Below are positions 46,036-54,441 of a stretch of 55,414 bases of DNA, piece by piece. A program made the translations under genes and the position numbers. The stretch is from Paraburkholderia solitsugae (GTDB lineage: Bacteria > Pseudomonadota > Gammaproteobacteria > Burkholderiales > Burkholderiaceae). The notes under the pieces are model-generated. The model was not told the origin of the DNA. It saw nothing but the letters and a program-made list of their open reading frames with translations, and searched no databases. Within the stretch, counting starts at the first letter, position 1; each line of letters begins with the position of its first letter. The stretch is taken from contig NZ_WOEY01000067.1 of the NCBI RefSeq assembly GCF_013177695.1, forward strand, positions 1-55,414, in the 5' to 3' direction.

Positions 46036-47796
46036 ATGCCCTACGCGCACACCAACCACGCCCAGCAAAGCTTCTGGACCCGCTATGTCTGGAGCCAAGA
46101 CCACAAGGTCATCGCCGTGCAGTATTCGCTGACGGCCATCGCCGTCGGCCTGGTCGGCCTTGTGTTGTCGGACCTGATGCGGTTGCAGCTCGGTTTTCCG
46201 GGTAAGTTCAGTTTCATCGACGCCAACCACTACTACCAGTTCGTCACCATGCACGGGATGATCATGGTGATCTACCTGCTGACGGCGCTGTTTCTGGGCG
46301 GCTTCGGCAACTACCTGATCCCGCTGATGCTGGGCGCCCGCGACATGGTGTTCCCGTTTCTCAACATGCTGAGCTACTGGGTCTACCTGCTGGCCGTGCT
46401 GGTGCTGATGGCGAGCTTCTTCGTGCCAGGCGGGCCGACCGGCGCGGGCTGGACGCTGTATCCACCCCAGGCCATCCTGCCGGGCACACCGGGCGTGGAA
46501 TGGGGCATCGTGTTGATGCTGGTGTCGCTGGCGATCTTCATCGTCGCGACAACGATGGGCGGCTTGAATTACGTCACCACCACGCTGCAGGCGCGCACGC
46601 GCGGCATGACGCTCATGCGCATGCCGCTCACGGTGTGGGGCATCTTCGTGGCGACCATCATGGCGCTGCTGGCGTTTCCGGCGCTGTTCGTGTCGGCAGT
46701 GATGATGCTGCTCGACAAGACACTCGGCACCAGCTTCTTCATACCGGCCGTGGTGTCGATGGGGCAGACGCTCAAGCATGCCGGCGGCAGCCCGCTGCTG
46801 TTCCAGCACCTGTTCTGGTTCTTCGGGCATCCGGAGGTCTACATCGTCGCGCTGCCGGCCTTTGGCATCGTGTCGGACCTCATCAGCACGCACGCGCGCA
46901 AGAGCATATTCGGCTACAAGATGATGGTGTGGGCCATCATCATCATCGGTGCGTTGAGCTTCGTGGTCTGGGCGCACCACATGTTCATCGCCGGCATGAA
47001 TCCGTACTTCGGCTTCTTCTTTGCCACCACCACGCTCATCATCGCCATCCCGACCGCCCTCAAGGTCTACAACTGGGTGCTGACGCTGTGGCGCGGCGAT
47101 ATCCATCTGACCGTGCCCATGCTGTTTGCCATCGGCTTCATCAGCACCTTCGTCCTGGGTGGGCTGACCGGGCTCTACCTCGGCAACGTGAGCGTGGACA
47201 TTCCGCTGTCGAACACGTACTTCGTGGTGGCGCATTTCCATATGGTGATGGCCGTGTCGCCGATCCTTGTGGTGTTTGGCGGCATGTACCACTGGTATCC
47301 GAAGGTGACGGGCCGCATGCTCAACGACACGCTCGGGCGCGTGCACTTCTGGGTTACCTTCCTCGGCACCTATGCGATCTACTTCCCGATGCACTATCTC
47401 GGCATCCTGGGCATGCCGCGGCGGTATTACGCGTATGAGGGCTACAGCTTCATTCCACCTTCGGCGCAGAAGCTCAACACCTTCATCACCGTCGTTGCGC
47501 TGATCGTTGCGGCGGCGCAGTTGCTGTTCTTGTACAACCTGGCGTGGAGCCTGGTGCGCGGCAAGCGTGCCGACAGCAACCCCTGGCGGGCCACCACGCT
47601 GGAATGGCAGACGCCGCAAACGCCCCCAGTGCACGGCAACTGGGGCGCCGCACCGCCCGTCGTCTACCGCTGGGCGTACGAATACAGCCCGCCGGGGCAC
47701 GAGGAAGACTTCGTCCCGCAAAACCAGCCGCCTGCGCCTGCGACGGCGCCTGAACCGGCCCACCCGACGCTTCAACCCGGCGAGGCACGCGAATGA
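46036..47796 (+). CDS. coxA: Cytochrome c oxidase subunit I
   Basis: The product has 586 residues with 12 membrane segments. Heme and copper ligands are visible: His in FVTMHGMIM near residue 74, HPEVYIVALPAFG near residue 270 with the cross-linked His and Tyr, WAHHMF near residue 315 with two CuB His, and VVAHFHMVM near residue 398 with the two heme His. The presence of the Tyr in HPEVY marks type A. The C-terminal tail of about 60 residues is rich in Pro. The gene follows subunit II after 13 bp and overlaps the next gene by four bases. Confidence 0.95.
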   Translation: MPYAHTNHAQQSFWTRYVWSQDHKVIAVQYSLTAIAVGLVGLVLSDLMRLQLGFPGKFSFIDANHYYQFVTMHGMIMVIYLLTALFLGGFGNYLIPLMLGARDMVFPFLNMLSYWVYLLAVLVLMASFFVPGGPTGAGWTLYPPQAILPGTPGVEWGIVLMLVSLAIFIVATTMGGLNYVTTTLQARTRGMTLMRMPLTVWGIFVATIMALLAFPALFVSAVMMLLDKTLGTSFFIPAVVSMGQTLKHAGGSPLLFQHLFWFFGHPEVYIVALPAFGIVSDLISTHARKSIFGYKMMVWAIIIIGALSFVVWAHHMFIAGMNPYFGFFFATTTLIIAIPTALKVYNWVLTLWRGDIHLTVPMLFAIGFISTFVLGGLTGLYLGNVSVDIPLSNTYFVVAHFHMVMAVSPILVVFGGMYHWYPKVTGRMLNDTLGRVHFWVTFLGTYAIYFPMHYLGILGMPRRYYAYEGYSFIPPSAQKLNTFITVVALIVAAAQLLFLYNLAWSLVRGKRADSNPWRATTLEWQTPQTPPVHGNWGAAPPVVYRWAYEYSPPGHEEDFVPQNQPPAPATAPEPAHPTLQPGEARE

Positions 47797-48404
47797 CCAC
47801 ACTGCCCCGCTCCTTCGTTCCTGACACGCCACCTGTCTTGCCGAATGCGAGCCGCATCGGCCTGATCGTCTTCATGGCGGTGGCAACGACATTGTTTTCA
47901 CTGCTGCTGTTCGCCTATGCAATGCGCATGCGCGAGCCCGACTGGCAGCCGATCCCGCATCCGGCGCTGCTGTGGTGGAACACCGGCGCGCTGGTGCTGG
48001 CAAGCATTGCCATGCAGCGTGCCCGGCAGTTGACCTTACACCGCGCGGCGTGGCTGGTGTCCAGCGGTGTGCTGGCGGCCGTGTTCGTGATCGGACAACT
48101 GACCGCCTGGCGCATGCTGTCGGCGGCCGGGCAGACCGTCACCGTCAATCCTTCCAATAGCTTCCTCTACCTGCTCACCGGCCTGCACGGGTTGCATGTG
48201 CTGGGCGGGCTGGTGGCCTGGGCGGTGACGATCGCGCGTCTCCAGCGCGGGGACCCCTTCCGAGCCCAGCGCGCCATCGCGCTGTGCGCCATCTACTGGC
48301 ATTTCCTGCTGGCTGTCTGGCTCGTGCTGCTGGCGGCGATGTGGTGGATCACCCCTGGGTTCGTCGCCGCCAGCTGCGGGCCGCTGTATGGAGCCGCGCC
48401 ATGA
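47793..48404 (+). CDS. Cytochrome c oxidase subunit III-like protein (first copy)
   Basis: The product has 203 residues and about five membrane segments. LTGLHGLHVLGGLVAW near residue 127 and IYWHFLLAVWLVLL near residue 168 are subunit III features. It is shorter than classical CoxC (about 260-290) and lies between coxA and a second subunit III-like gene, overlapping both by four bases. Two such proteins in a row are unusual; they may be a split or duplicated subunit III as in some SoxM-type operons. Subunit III stabilises the enzyme and helps proton uptake. Confidence 0.85.
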   Translation: MTTLPRSFVPDTPPVLPNASRIGLIVFMAVATTLFSLLLFAYAMRMREPDWQPIPHPALLWWNTGALVLASIAMQRARQLTLHRAAWLVSSGVLAAVFVIGQLTAWRMLSAAGQTVTVNPSNSFLYLLTGLHGLHVLGGLVAWAVTIARLQRGDPFRAQRAIALCAIYWHFLLAVWLVLLAAMWWITPGFVAASCGPLYGAAP

Positions 48405-49108
48405 CCACGCCCACGCTCCCGACCGAATCCACTGCCACCACGCCCACCGACGCCGGGCCTGACGGCTGGCGCGGCATCGTCACGGACTGGTCGGCCGACC
48501 GCGAAGCCTTCAAGGTGCCGTGGGGCAAGGCGATGATGTGGATCTTCCTGCTGTCGGACACCTTCATCTTCAGCAGCTTCCTGATCGGCTACATGACGGT
48601 GCGCATGTCGACCACGGTGCCGTGGCCTGACCCTTCCAAGGTGTTCGGGCTCACTGTGGGCGGCGTGGATGTGCCCTTGCTGCTGATCGCCATCATGACG
48701 TTCACCCTGATCACCAGCAGCGGCACCATGGCGATGGCTGTCAACTTTGGCTACCGGCGCAACGCAAAACGCGCCGCCGCACTGTTGCTGGCGACCGCGC
48801 TGCTGGGCGCGACCTTCGTGTCGATGCAGGCCTTCGAATGGACCAAGCTGATCGTCCATGAAGGTATCCGCCCCTGGGGCAACCCGATGGGCGCGGCGCA
48901 GTTTGGCGCGTGCTTCTTCATGATCACCGGGTTCCACGGCTTTCACGTGACCTGCGGCGTGATCTACCTGCTGCTGATCGCACGCAAGATCCTGCAGCCG
49001 GGGTTCACCGAGCACGGCAACTTCCAGATCGTCGAGATTGCCGGCTTGTACTGGCACTTCGTCGACCTGGTGTGGGTGTTCATCTTTGCGCTGTTCTATT
49101 TGTGGTGA
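48401..49108 (+). CDS. coxC: Cytochrome c oxidase subunit III (second copy)
   Basis: The product has 235 residues. After a Thr/Pro-rich soluble N-terminus of about 40 residues come five membrane segments. KAMMWIFLLSDTFIFSSFL near residue 45, ITGFHGFHVTCGVIYLL near residue 175 and GLYWHFVDLVWVFIFALFYLW at the end are strongly conserved in CyoC/CoxC proteins. The start at 48401 is fixed by the ATGA overlap with the previous stop. This copy looks closer to the standard subunit III than the one before it. Confidence 0.9.
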   Translation: MTTPTLPTESTATTPTDAGPDGWRGIVTDWSADREAFKVPWGKAMMWIFLLSDTFIFSSFLIGYMTVRMSTTVPWPDPSKVFGLTVGGVDVPLLLIAIMTFTLITSSGTMAMAVNFGYRRNAKRAAALLLATALLGATFVSMQAFEWTKLIVHEGIRPWGNPMGAAQFGACFFMITGFHGFHVTCGVIYLLLIARKILQPGFTEHGNFQIVEIAGLYWHFVDLVWVFIFALFYLW

Positions 49109-49116
49109 GGCAGACC

Positions 49117-49458
49117 ATGGACCACACCGATCCCGCCCATCGACCCGACGCCGCGCACGGCCAGCAGCATCCGATCGGCATCTACCTGAAGATCTGGGCC
49201 CTGCTGTTCGTACTGAGCACGATGTCGTACATGGTGGATTACTTCCACGTGCAGGGCCTGCTGCGTTGGACGCTGATCGTCGTGTTGATGATCGCCAAGG
49301 CCGGGCTGATCGTGTCGATTTTCATGCACATGATGTGGGAGCGGCTGGCGCTGGTGTACGCCATCCTGATACCGCCCCTGTGCCTGCTGGTGCTGATGGT
49401 GCTGATGGCTGCCGAAGCGGATCACACCTTCGGCATGCGGGAACTCTTCTTCCACTGA
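49117..49458 (+). CDS. Cytochrome c oxidase subunit IV family protein
   Basis: The product has 113 residues with three membrane segments after a His-rich start (HTDPAHRPDAAHGQQHPIG). IYLKIWALLFVLSTMSYMVDYF and AKAGLIVSIFMHMMWERL are typical of the CyoD/CtaF group of prokaryotic subunit IV. It helps assemble the catalytic subunits. The gene follows subunit III after eight bases and closes the operon. Confidence 0.88.
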   Translation: MDHTDPAHRPDAAHGQQHPIGIYLKIWALLFVLSTMSYMVDYFHVQGLLRWTLIVVLMIAKAGLIVSIFMHMMWERLALVYAILIPPLCLLVLMVLMAAEADHTFGMRELFFH

Positions 49459-49477
49459 CCCCTTCGCCGACCGTTTC

Positions 49478-49576
49478 TCAGGCGACGGCCGTTGCGTCCA
49501 GCGCCTGGGTGAAATCAGTCAGCAGGTCAGCTTCGTCTTCAATGCCGACCGAGACGCGCACCAGCGAATCGGCAAT
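49478..49576 (-). pseudogene. C-terminal scrap of a transsulfuration enzyme
   Basis: About 32 codons on the minus strand read ADSLVRVSVGIEDEADL, followed by LTDFTQALDA and a stop at 49478. This is the invariant C-terminal end of cystathionine beta-lyase, gamma-synthase and related PLP enzymes. The rest of the roughly 390-residue gene is absent. It marks a deletion point just after the oxidase operon. Confidence 0.8.
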
Positions 49577-49684
49577 GCAGCGGTTTCGTCAATCATGGAA
49601 TCCGCCGCCGCATACTTTCACGCAGCAGCGGGGTTCATGGATCTATCCGCATGGGGCGCGCCTGGAACGCACCGCTCCGAATAC

Positions 49685-49716
49685 AAAACGACCCGACAAA
49701 TGCCGGGCCGTTTTTG
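49685..49716. terminator. Bidirectional terminator-like hairpin
   Basis: AAAACG and CCCG at 49685-49695 pair with CGGG and CGTTTT at 49704-49714, with one A/C mismatch and a loop of about eight bases. A T-run follows on the plus strand and an A-run precedes, giving U-runs in both directions. It can end the oxidase operon and the convergent gene at 49759. Confidence 0.72.
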
Positions 49717-49758
49717 TTTCCTGGCTCGCTGAAAATCTCAGCGAAAAACACCTTCAAA

Positions 49759-50316
49759 TCAGGCGTGCTTCTCACTGAATTCGTTGAGCGGCACAGGCTG
49801 CCTGAGCGGATCGAAGTCGGCCCACCGCCCTTGTTGCCAGCGGCCGGTCGCGCGTTCGATCGCCGCGCCTCCCGCATCGCGCAGCACCCGTGCGGCGTCC
49901 AACTGGCTGTCCTGCGACACGTGTACGGCCACCAGCACGCCGCATTCACGGGTTTCTTCGTTGCTGGCTTCACGCGTGCGCATCATCGCGCCGACCAATG
50001 AACCGACATACGCACTCACCCCGGCCGCGATCAGCGACATGATAAGCGGCGCCGAAAACGCCGCGAAGATCCCGACGCCGACCACGGCGCCAACCGCTGC
50101 GCCAATCGTGATGCCTATCTCGGCACCCTTCGGCGCCTCCCTCGCGTTTGCGTCGGCGCTGATATCGCCGCCGGGCCGAAAACGTGCGTGCTGGCCGATC
50201 GGATTGACGAAAAACAGTGTGACGTCCTCCTCGACAAAACCGGCATTGAAGAGCCGTTGCGCCGCGTCTTCAGCGGCGGGGAATGTCGTAAAGCGTGCTG
50301 CGACGATGAGTGACAT
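49759..50316 (-). CDS. Glycine-zipper membrane protein of unknown function
   Basis: The product has 185 residues from MSLIVAARF. A soluble N-terminal domain (residues 1-60) resembles the ferredoxin-like part of small general-stress proteins: TFPAAEDAAQRLFNAGF. A glycine-rich hydrophobic segment at about 68-115 (GAAVGAVVGVGIFAAFSAP, SAYVGSLVGAMM) follows, then a soluble tail with VLVAVHVSQ and RVLRDAGG. Such proteins are common in Burkholderia and may respond to envelope stress. The start is set by GGAGG six bases before the ATG. Confidence 0.75.
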   Translation of the reverse strand: MSLIVAARFTTFPAAEDAAQRLFNAGFVEEDVTLFFVNPIGQHARFRPGGDISADANAREAPKGAEIGITIGAAVGAVVGVGIFAAFSAPLIMSLIAAGVSAYVGSLVGAMMRTREASNEETRECGVLVAVHVSQDSQLDAARVLRDAGGAAIERATGRWQQGRWADFDPLRQPVPLNEFSEKHA

Positions 50317-50411
50317 GTGTCCTCCTTCCATCGTTGACTAGCGGTTGCAGACTATGCCGCCCCACCTTACCCGCGCCGAGACAGAGGTGCATGCGGTGGC
50401 ACGCGCCGGGA

Positions 50412-50757
50412 CTATGCCGTGGTGCCGCGATCGGGTTCCGTGCCGTCCACTCTGAACAGTCCGCTATGTAACACTACTCCTTTGCCGCCGTTCTGGTCGA
50501 TCGCTTCCGCGCAAACCGAACGGATAGGATTGCGGCCGTTGTCGAAAGCAGCCATTAAGGCGGATTCCAGGGCGGAATGGGCGCCGAAATGATCTTCCAG
50601 CGCCTCGGCGGTAATTGCCGCACTCAACCGGCTCGCCGTCGACGCGCGCCGTAAAGCGCACTGTCAGATTCGCGCCGTCGAAGACCGGCTGGTCGTCGGG
50701 AAAAGTGATGTGCATAAGGGAATCCTGATAGGCTGGCCGCAGCGGAATTGCACTCAT
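50412..50757 (-). pseudogene. DUF1488 protein, one-base frameshift
   Basis: The first part reads MHITFPDDQPVFDGANLTV and GEPVEC, then leaves the frame. Removing one G near 50618-50622 continues with AITAEALEDHFGA, then FDNGRNPIRSVCAEAI and a normal end at 50412. The whole matches small DUF1488 proteins of about 90-100 residues. The start is either at 50757, overlapping the preceding stop as ATGA, or at the internal ATG 50715, which gives the standard DUF1488 N-terminus. Confidence 0.75.
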
Positions 50758-50993
50758 GGCGAACCCTTCATTGCGCCAGCGAGTTGCTGCGCCATCGCGA
50801 GGTGACGTTTGATGGTCGGCAGCGCGTGCGTGCCTGCGGCCTTCAATTGCGCATCGTCGGCCTTGACGAAAGCCTGGGCCTGCGGCAGCAACCGGATCGT
50901 GTCGGCGTTCACCTCGCCGCCTGGCAAAACGTCTGCGTCGAAGCCGTCGACGGCGAGCACCGCCACCTCATAGCCGTTCAGCCTGTTAGCCAT
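50754..50993 (-). CDS. Short chimeric reading frame: DJ-1/PfpI pieces joined to a DUF4142-like tail
   Basis: The frame codes 79 residues without interruption. Its start, LNGYEVAVLAVDGF, resembles the first strand of PfpI-type proteins. It passes straight to DADVLPGGEVNADTIRL and AQAFVKA, which in PfpI lie about 60 residues further on. The end, DDAQLKAAGTHALPTIKRHL, resembles the C-terminus of DUF4142 proteins. Two in-frame deletions between unrelated parents would explain it. The catalytic Cys of PfpI is absent. Whether it is expressed is unknown. Confidence 0.5.
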   Translation of the reverse strand: MANRLNGYEVAVLAVDGFDADVLPGGEVNADTIRLLPQAQAFVKADDAQLKAAGTHALPTIKRHLAMAQQLAGAMKGSP

Positions 50994-51265
50994 GCGTTTT
51001 CTCCTTCAACGTCGATGCGGGGAGCGGGCGCCTGACACCGCATGTTTCCTTCGTCTCCCTACTTAGTCCGCAAAAAATATGCCCACACAGAAGCGCGCGG
51101 AAAGCGACGCGCCGTTTGCCGCGCGGGCAGGGTCTTTAGTGACCCGTCGGGTCCTCGTCGAGGCCGTCATCGTCGGCGGCCAATGGGTCGTCGATTCGAT
51201 CTGGTTCAATGTCGGCGTCGTCGACGCCGTCGGCCGCATCCCGCCTGAAACTTCCACCTGCAACG

Positions 51266-51523
51266 ATGGCTGCCACGATCGACCCGACCCAGCGCCGCAC
51301 TGGCGACATCGCCCGGCAAGCTGCCCCTGCCGCGATGCCGCCCGGTCTGCGGCATTCGGACGACACCAGGCCCGGCTACACGCGCAGGCGGGAAGAAGGC
51401 GGCTTCGCCTACTTCGACGTGAGCGGCAAGCGCATCGACGACGCAAGCGAAATTGCCCGCATCGATGCATTAGCAATTCCACCGGCGTACCAGGACGTGT
51501 GGATCTGCCCCGACGCCCACTTG
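51266..51523 (+). pseudogene. DNA topoisomerase IB, N-terminal fragment
   Basis: The fragment starts MAATIDPTQRRTGD and contains YTRRREEGGFAYFDVSGKRI, IARIDALAIPPAYQDVWICPDA, the N-terminal DNA-grip domain of poxvirus-type bacterial topoisomerase IB. The match ends sharply after CPDA at 51523; beyond it the sequence belongs to another gene on the other strand. The catalytic Tyr domain is missing. Confidence 0.8.
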
Positions 51524-51850
51524 CCGAGTCGCAGCGGTACGGTCCAGAGTTTCTCGAGCACGCCCAGCCGCAAGCGCAGGCCGATCGCAAACAGCGACAC
51601 CAGCAGCGCGATTTCGGTGATTGTGCACTTGGACGTCGTGGGCCAGCACCGGATCGGTGGGTGCGAGGATCGCCGCGAGCAGCAAAGACGGGCCCCAGCG
51701 GAGATCCAACACGTAGACGCCGAAGAGAGGCAGTAGCGGAATCGTCGCTAGCATGGTGCGCAGAAGGTGCGCGTCGGCGGCGATATCGAGGCGCAGCAGG
51801 TCGATGCCCGGCAGCCCGAGCGCGTAGCCTCGTGTCGAGCAACTGCACGA
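51524..51850 (-). pseudogene. CPA1-type cation/proton antiporter, internal pieces in changed order
   Basis: Read on the minus strand the pieces are GLPGIDLLRLDIAADAHLLRT, then a jump to LATIPLLPLFGVYVLD and AAILAPTDPVLAHDVQV, and after that, in another frame, TEIALLVSLFAIGLRLRLG and LEKLWTVPLRLG. In intact antiporters the last block stands between the first two. The order here needs a tandem duplication followed by deletion, or a transposed block. No functional protein can result. Confidence 0.7.
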
Positions 51851-52037
51851 TTGCGCTTGTCGCACGACATGCCCGGTAACTTCAGGTCGCGTGCGACGCG
51901 CCTGCGGACCTTCGGCAATGCGCGGCCGAACGCGGCCATGCGCTCGTATTTGTTGGCGTCGCGTGTCTCGCACCAGCGCCGTAGCGGTATTGCTTGCGGC
52001 CGCGCGCGTCACGGCCGGTTGCCTGCAGATGACCGTC
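51850..52037 (-). pseudogene. DNA topoisomerase IB, middle fragment, inverted
   Basis: On the minus strand GHLQATGRDARGRKQYRY is followed, after a small frame change, by RDANKYERMAAFGRALP and KVRRRVARDLKLPG. These are the residues that directly follow CPDA in topoisomerase IB. The N-terminal part lies on the plus strand ending at 51523, so the segment between has been inverted. Confidence 0.75.
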
Positions 52038-52085
52038 GAAGAAACACTCTGGTTTCTCATCGTCGGCGCGGTGCTGGTCCTGAGC
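52029..52085 (+). pseudogene. CPA1-type antiporter, N-terminal scrap
   Basis: MTVEETLWFLIVGAVLVL on the plus strand resembles the first membrane segment of CPA1 antiporters. After that the frame goes on with unrelated residues. Its first nine bases overlap the inverted topoisomerase fragment, so the breakpoint lies within a short shared sequence. Confidence 0.55.
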
Positions 52086-52091
52086 ATTGCC

Positions 52092-52294
52092 TCAGGGGAA
52101 CGAGCTTCCAGTGTCCTGTACTTCCAGAAGCATGTCGTCGACGTCGAGCTCGATCGAGCAGTCGCCTTCTAACGGAGGCGGCTTGTACTGTTCGTCAAAG
52201 CGTCGCCGGACGGAAGCCCCAGCCGGTCCCGGAACGTCCTGCGTTGGGCCGTGTCCATCGCGGCGTAGCGATCGATCCGTGGTTTCGCAGGCAT
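52092..52294 (-). pseudogene. Small gene of unknown function, frameshifted
   Basis: The frame starts MPAKPRIDRYAAMDTAQRR and TFRDRLGLPSG. A shift near 52205 leads to RRFDEQYKPPPLEGDCSIEL, then DVDDMLLEVQDTG and a stop at 52092. The acidic end and the clean start suggest a real protein of about 65 residues that has decayed. No family was recognised. Confidence 0.45.
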
Positions 52295-52324
52295 TTGATC
52301 CTCCACTGCGAACTAAAAGATTAA

Positions 52325-52430
52325 TTATCGATCCGCTGACAGGTCTGCCGCGACCAACAACTGACGTGCCGCAAGGGTCTCTTGCACGTACAGTTCATCA
52401 CGCCACGTCGTCGCCAGAACGAGGATCATC
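52325..52430 (-). pseudogene. C-terminal remnant of an unknown protein
   Basis: About 35 codons read ATTWRDELYVQETLAARQLL, then VAADLSADR and a stop. The helical, amphipathic pattern looks like a true protein end, but no start and no family could be found. It lies in the gap before the membrane protein gene at 52519. Confidence 0.35.
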
Positions 52431-52518
52431 CGTCGGGGTGGCGATAGCCATGCGGCGCTATCAGTCTCGCGAGCTGGAGGACTAGAATGAATTATCCGAA
52501 TCAATCGGGAGAGAAATT

Positions 52519-53052
52519 GTGGAACTTCACATGGATTCCCATCATTTCACACACGGCCAGCCTGACTGGCGGGCAGCCGTGCTGGCAGGCGTTATCGCGG
52601 GCGTTGTGTTCCTGGCGTTAGGGGTTATCCTGATGGCACTGATGACGGGCGCAAGTCTGCTGGAGCCCCCACGCATGGTCGCCGCGATCATGCTGGGACG
52701 AGGCGCATTGCAATCGCCGCAAGCATTCTCAATTGGCATCGTGCTCGCGGCCTTTGTGGTGCATTTTGCCCTTGCCATCGTATTCGCGCTTATCCTCGGT
52801 CTGATCATGACGTCATTCAACCTTGACTCGAGCATGGGGATGGCTTCACTGGCGGGTGGCGCTTTCGCTGCAGCCGTTTACCTGATTAATTTCTACGGCA
52901 TGACACGGTTATTTCCGTGGTTCGCAGAAGCACGCAACGGGGCCAGCCTGTTCGCTCACATCGTCTTCGGTATCGTGGCGGCGAACATGTACATGAGACT
53001 GGAGCGCAACACATCCCGCGGGGTCAAGGCGGACGCGGGCGGCCCATCGTAG
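52519..53052 (+). CDS. Four-segment membrane protein of unknown function
   Basis: The product has 177 residues and four hydrophobic segments at about 20-45, 70-92, 105-125 and 140-160. There is FNLDSSMGMASLAGGAFAAAVYLINFYG in the middle and FPWFAEARNG before the last segment. Proteins of this layout occur next to respiratory genes in Burkholderia, but no function is known. GGGAG lies six bases before a GTG at 52519; an ATG four codons later is the alternative. It is intact although its surroundings are decayed. Confidence 0.75.
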   Translation: MELHMDSHHFTHGQPDWRAAVLAGVIAGVVFLALGVILMALMTGASLLEPPRMVAAIMLGRGALQSPQAFSIGIVLAAFVVHFALAIVFALILGLIMTSFNLDSSMGMASLAGGAFAAAVYLINFYGMTRLFPWFAEARNGASLFAHIVFGIVAANMYMRLERNTSRGVKADAGGPS

Positions 53053-53131
53053 TCCGGTGCCGTGTTGATTGACCGGTCTCCAGAGCAGAAAAGGCTCGCC
53101 GCGCAACAACATGAGCACCTCGTCGAGATAG

Positions 53132-53355
53132 TCATGGTCGGCCAGACGAGACGAAAGAAAAGCCAAGCCGGAAGATCGGCCAGCGCCCGAACGGAGCCCG
53201 CCGTATCGGTGCGAGTTTCTGCTGAACCGGTTGATCGTCCTGAATCGGCTCGCCGTCTCTGAAGGCAATGCCTGCGAGCAACAGCTTGATCTTTTCGGGG
53301 CCGTCGATGCGGCGCCAGGTTTTCTTGGGTTCCTCGATCAGCTTGAATGCCAGCC
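53132..53355 (-). pseudogene. Mutator-type (IS256-like) transposase, C-terminal remnant
   Basis: On the minus strand LAFKLIEEPKKTWRRIDGP, then EKIKLLLAGIAFRDGEPIQ resembles the C-terminal end of IS256-family transposases, where a helix with WRR is followed by a short strand with V/I-x-F-x-D/N-G. The catalytic part is absent. The frame runs on past the usual end to a stop at 53132. The assignment is moderate. Confidence 0.5.
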
Positions 53356-53772
53356 GTCCAAACGCTCGACCGGCCTGAAGTCGTCACGCAGATTTTGCCG
53401 AACCGGCTTTCGACCGACGAAAGCGACCGGTGGGGCGCGCCACTGGCTCAACTGATGCGGCGCACGTTTGCGCAGGACCTGACGAGCCGGCTGCCTCCAG
53501 GCGTGTTCATCTTCCCGGACGCGCCGGCGCCGCCCGACACTCGGATGCTCGTCGTCACGGTGCTCGATGCCGAGACCGATGCGAGCGGAACGGTGACATT
53601 GCAAGTGGCGTGGACGCTGCAATCGGGGCAGCCCGCCCGCGCTACCTTGACGCAACAGGCGACGCTCAAGGCGGCGCTGGAGAACCGCGGCGCGGCGGCG
53701 CAAGTCGCTGCGCTGAGCCGCATTGTCGGGGCGTTGGCCGACCGGATCGCCGCGTCGGTCGTCGCGCGCTGA
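53347..53772 (+). pseudogene. PqiC-type auxiliary lipoprotein, C-terminal part
   Basis: The frame reads TLDRPEVVTQILPNRLSTDESD, too long to quote in full, then RWGAPLAQLMRRTFAQDLTSRL and a beta-rich domain with MLVVTVLDAET and VTLQVAWTLQSG. It ends with a helix ALSRIVGALADRIAASV. This is the second half of the PqiC/YmbA lipoprotein family, which helps MCE-type lipid transport. The signal peptide, lipobox and first 50-60 residues are missing, and no pqiA or pqiB gene is near. Confidence 0.78.
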
Positions 53773-53910
53773 CAAGCTGGGAATGCCGATACATCCCGTC
53801 ATTCGACGAGGGGCGGCGTCTCGAACGTGTGATACTTACGAAGGCAGAGCGGGCAGCGCGGCGCGCCCATTGCGCGTCACGACTGGCTCCACGACGCGGG
53901 ACTTTCGATC

Positions 53911-54411
53911 ATGTACGCATACTTCAGGCGGTCGTACGGGCCTGGCCCTTTCGACGACGAGGGAGATGTGCCGAGCCGCGAGTGGCGCATCAAGCGCAAC
54001 TGCTCCCTCACGCCGCGGCAGTCGCTCGCCGCGACCGGGTTCCTCATGGCGCTCGACCTCGCGATCGGCGTGGCAGCGGCATTCGCATTCGGCGCGTGGC
54101 TCACGCTGCCCTTCTCGATGCTTTGCACCGTGGCCGTCGGCATCGCCTTTATCGCCTACTCCAGGCACGCGACGGACGGCGAGGTGCTGACGTTCGCGCC
54201 CCCATTCGTGTTCGTCGAAGTACACGAGCGCGGACGCCGCACGATGCATCGGATGAATGCGGCCCGCTTGGCCGTGTCTCTCGACGACAGCGATGGCGCC
54301 GTCTACCTTTGCGACGGCTGGCAACGTATTCCCGTCGGACGGCAACTGCCTGCCGCCGCCCGCGCGGAGTTCGTGCGTCAATTGCGCCGCTTTATCGTGG
54401 CCGACTGTTGA
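53911..54411 (+). CDS. DUF2244 membrane protein
   Basis: The product has 166 residues. A basic N-terminal part with REWRIKRNCSLTPRQS is followed by two membrane segments at about 42-80 (AIGVAAAFAFGAWLTLPFSML), and a C-terminal domain with VFVEVHERGRR and GRQLPAAARAEFVRQLRR. This is the layout of DUF2244 proteins, which are often found beside cytochrome oxidase genes. The position about 4.5 kb after the oxidase operon fits a once closer neighbour. The frame is intact. Confidence 0.82.
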   Translation: MYAYFRRSYGPGPFDDEGDVPSREWRIKRNCSLTPRQSLAATGFLMALDLAIGVAAAFAFGAWLTLPFSMLCTVAVGIAFIAYSRHATDGEVLTFAPPFVFVEVHERGRRTMHRMNAARLAVSLDDSDGAVYLCDGWQRIPVGRQLPAAARAEFVRQLRRFIVADC

Positions 54412-54441
54412 CATGCCGGCCGATGATCGCCCGGCATGTCT

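Noticed and set aside
46003..47832. 609-codon minus-strand open frame opposite coxA
   Set aside because: Composition is His/Arg/Asp-rich as expected for an antisense frame; coxA has all catalytic residues.
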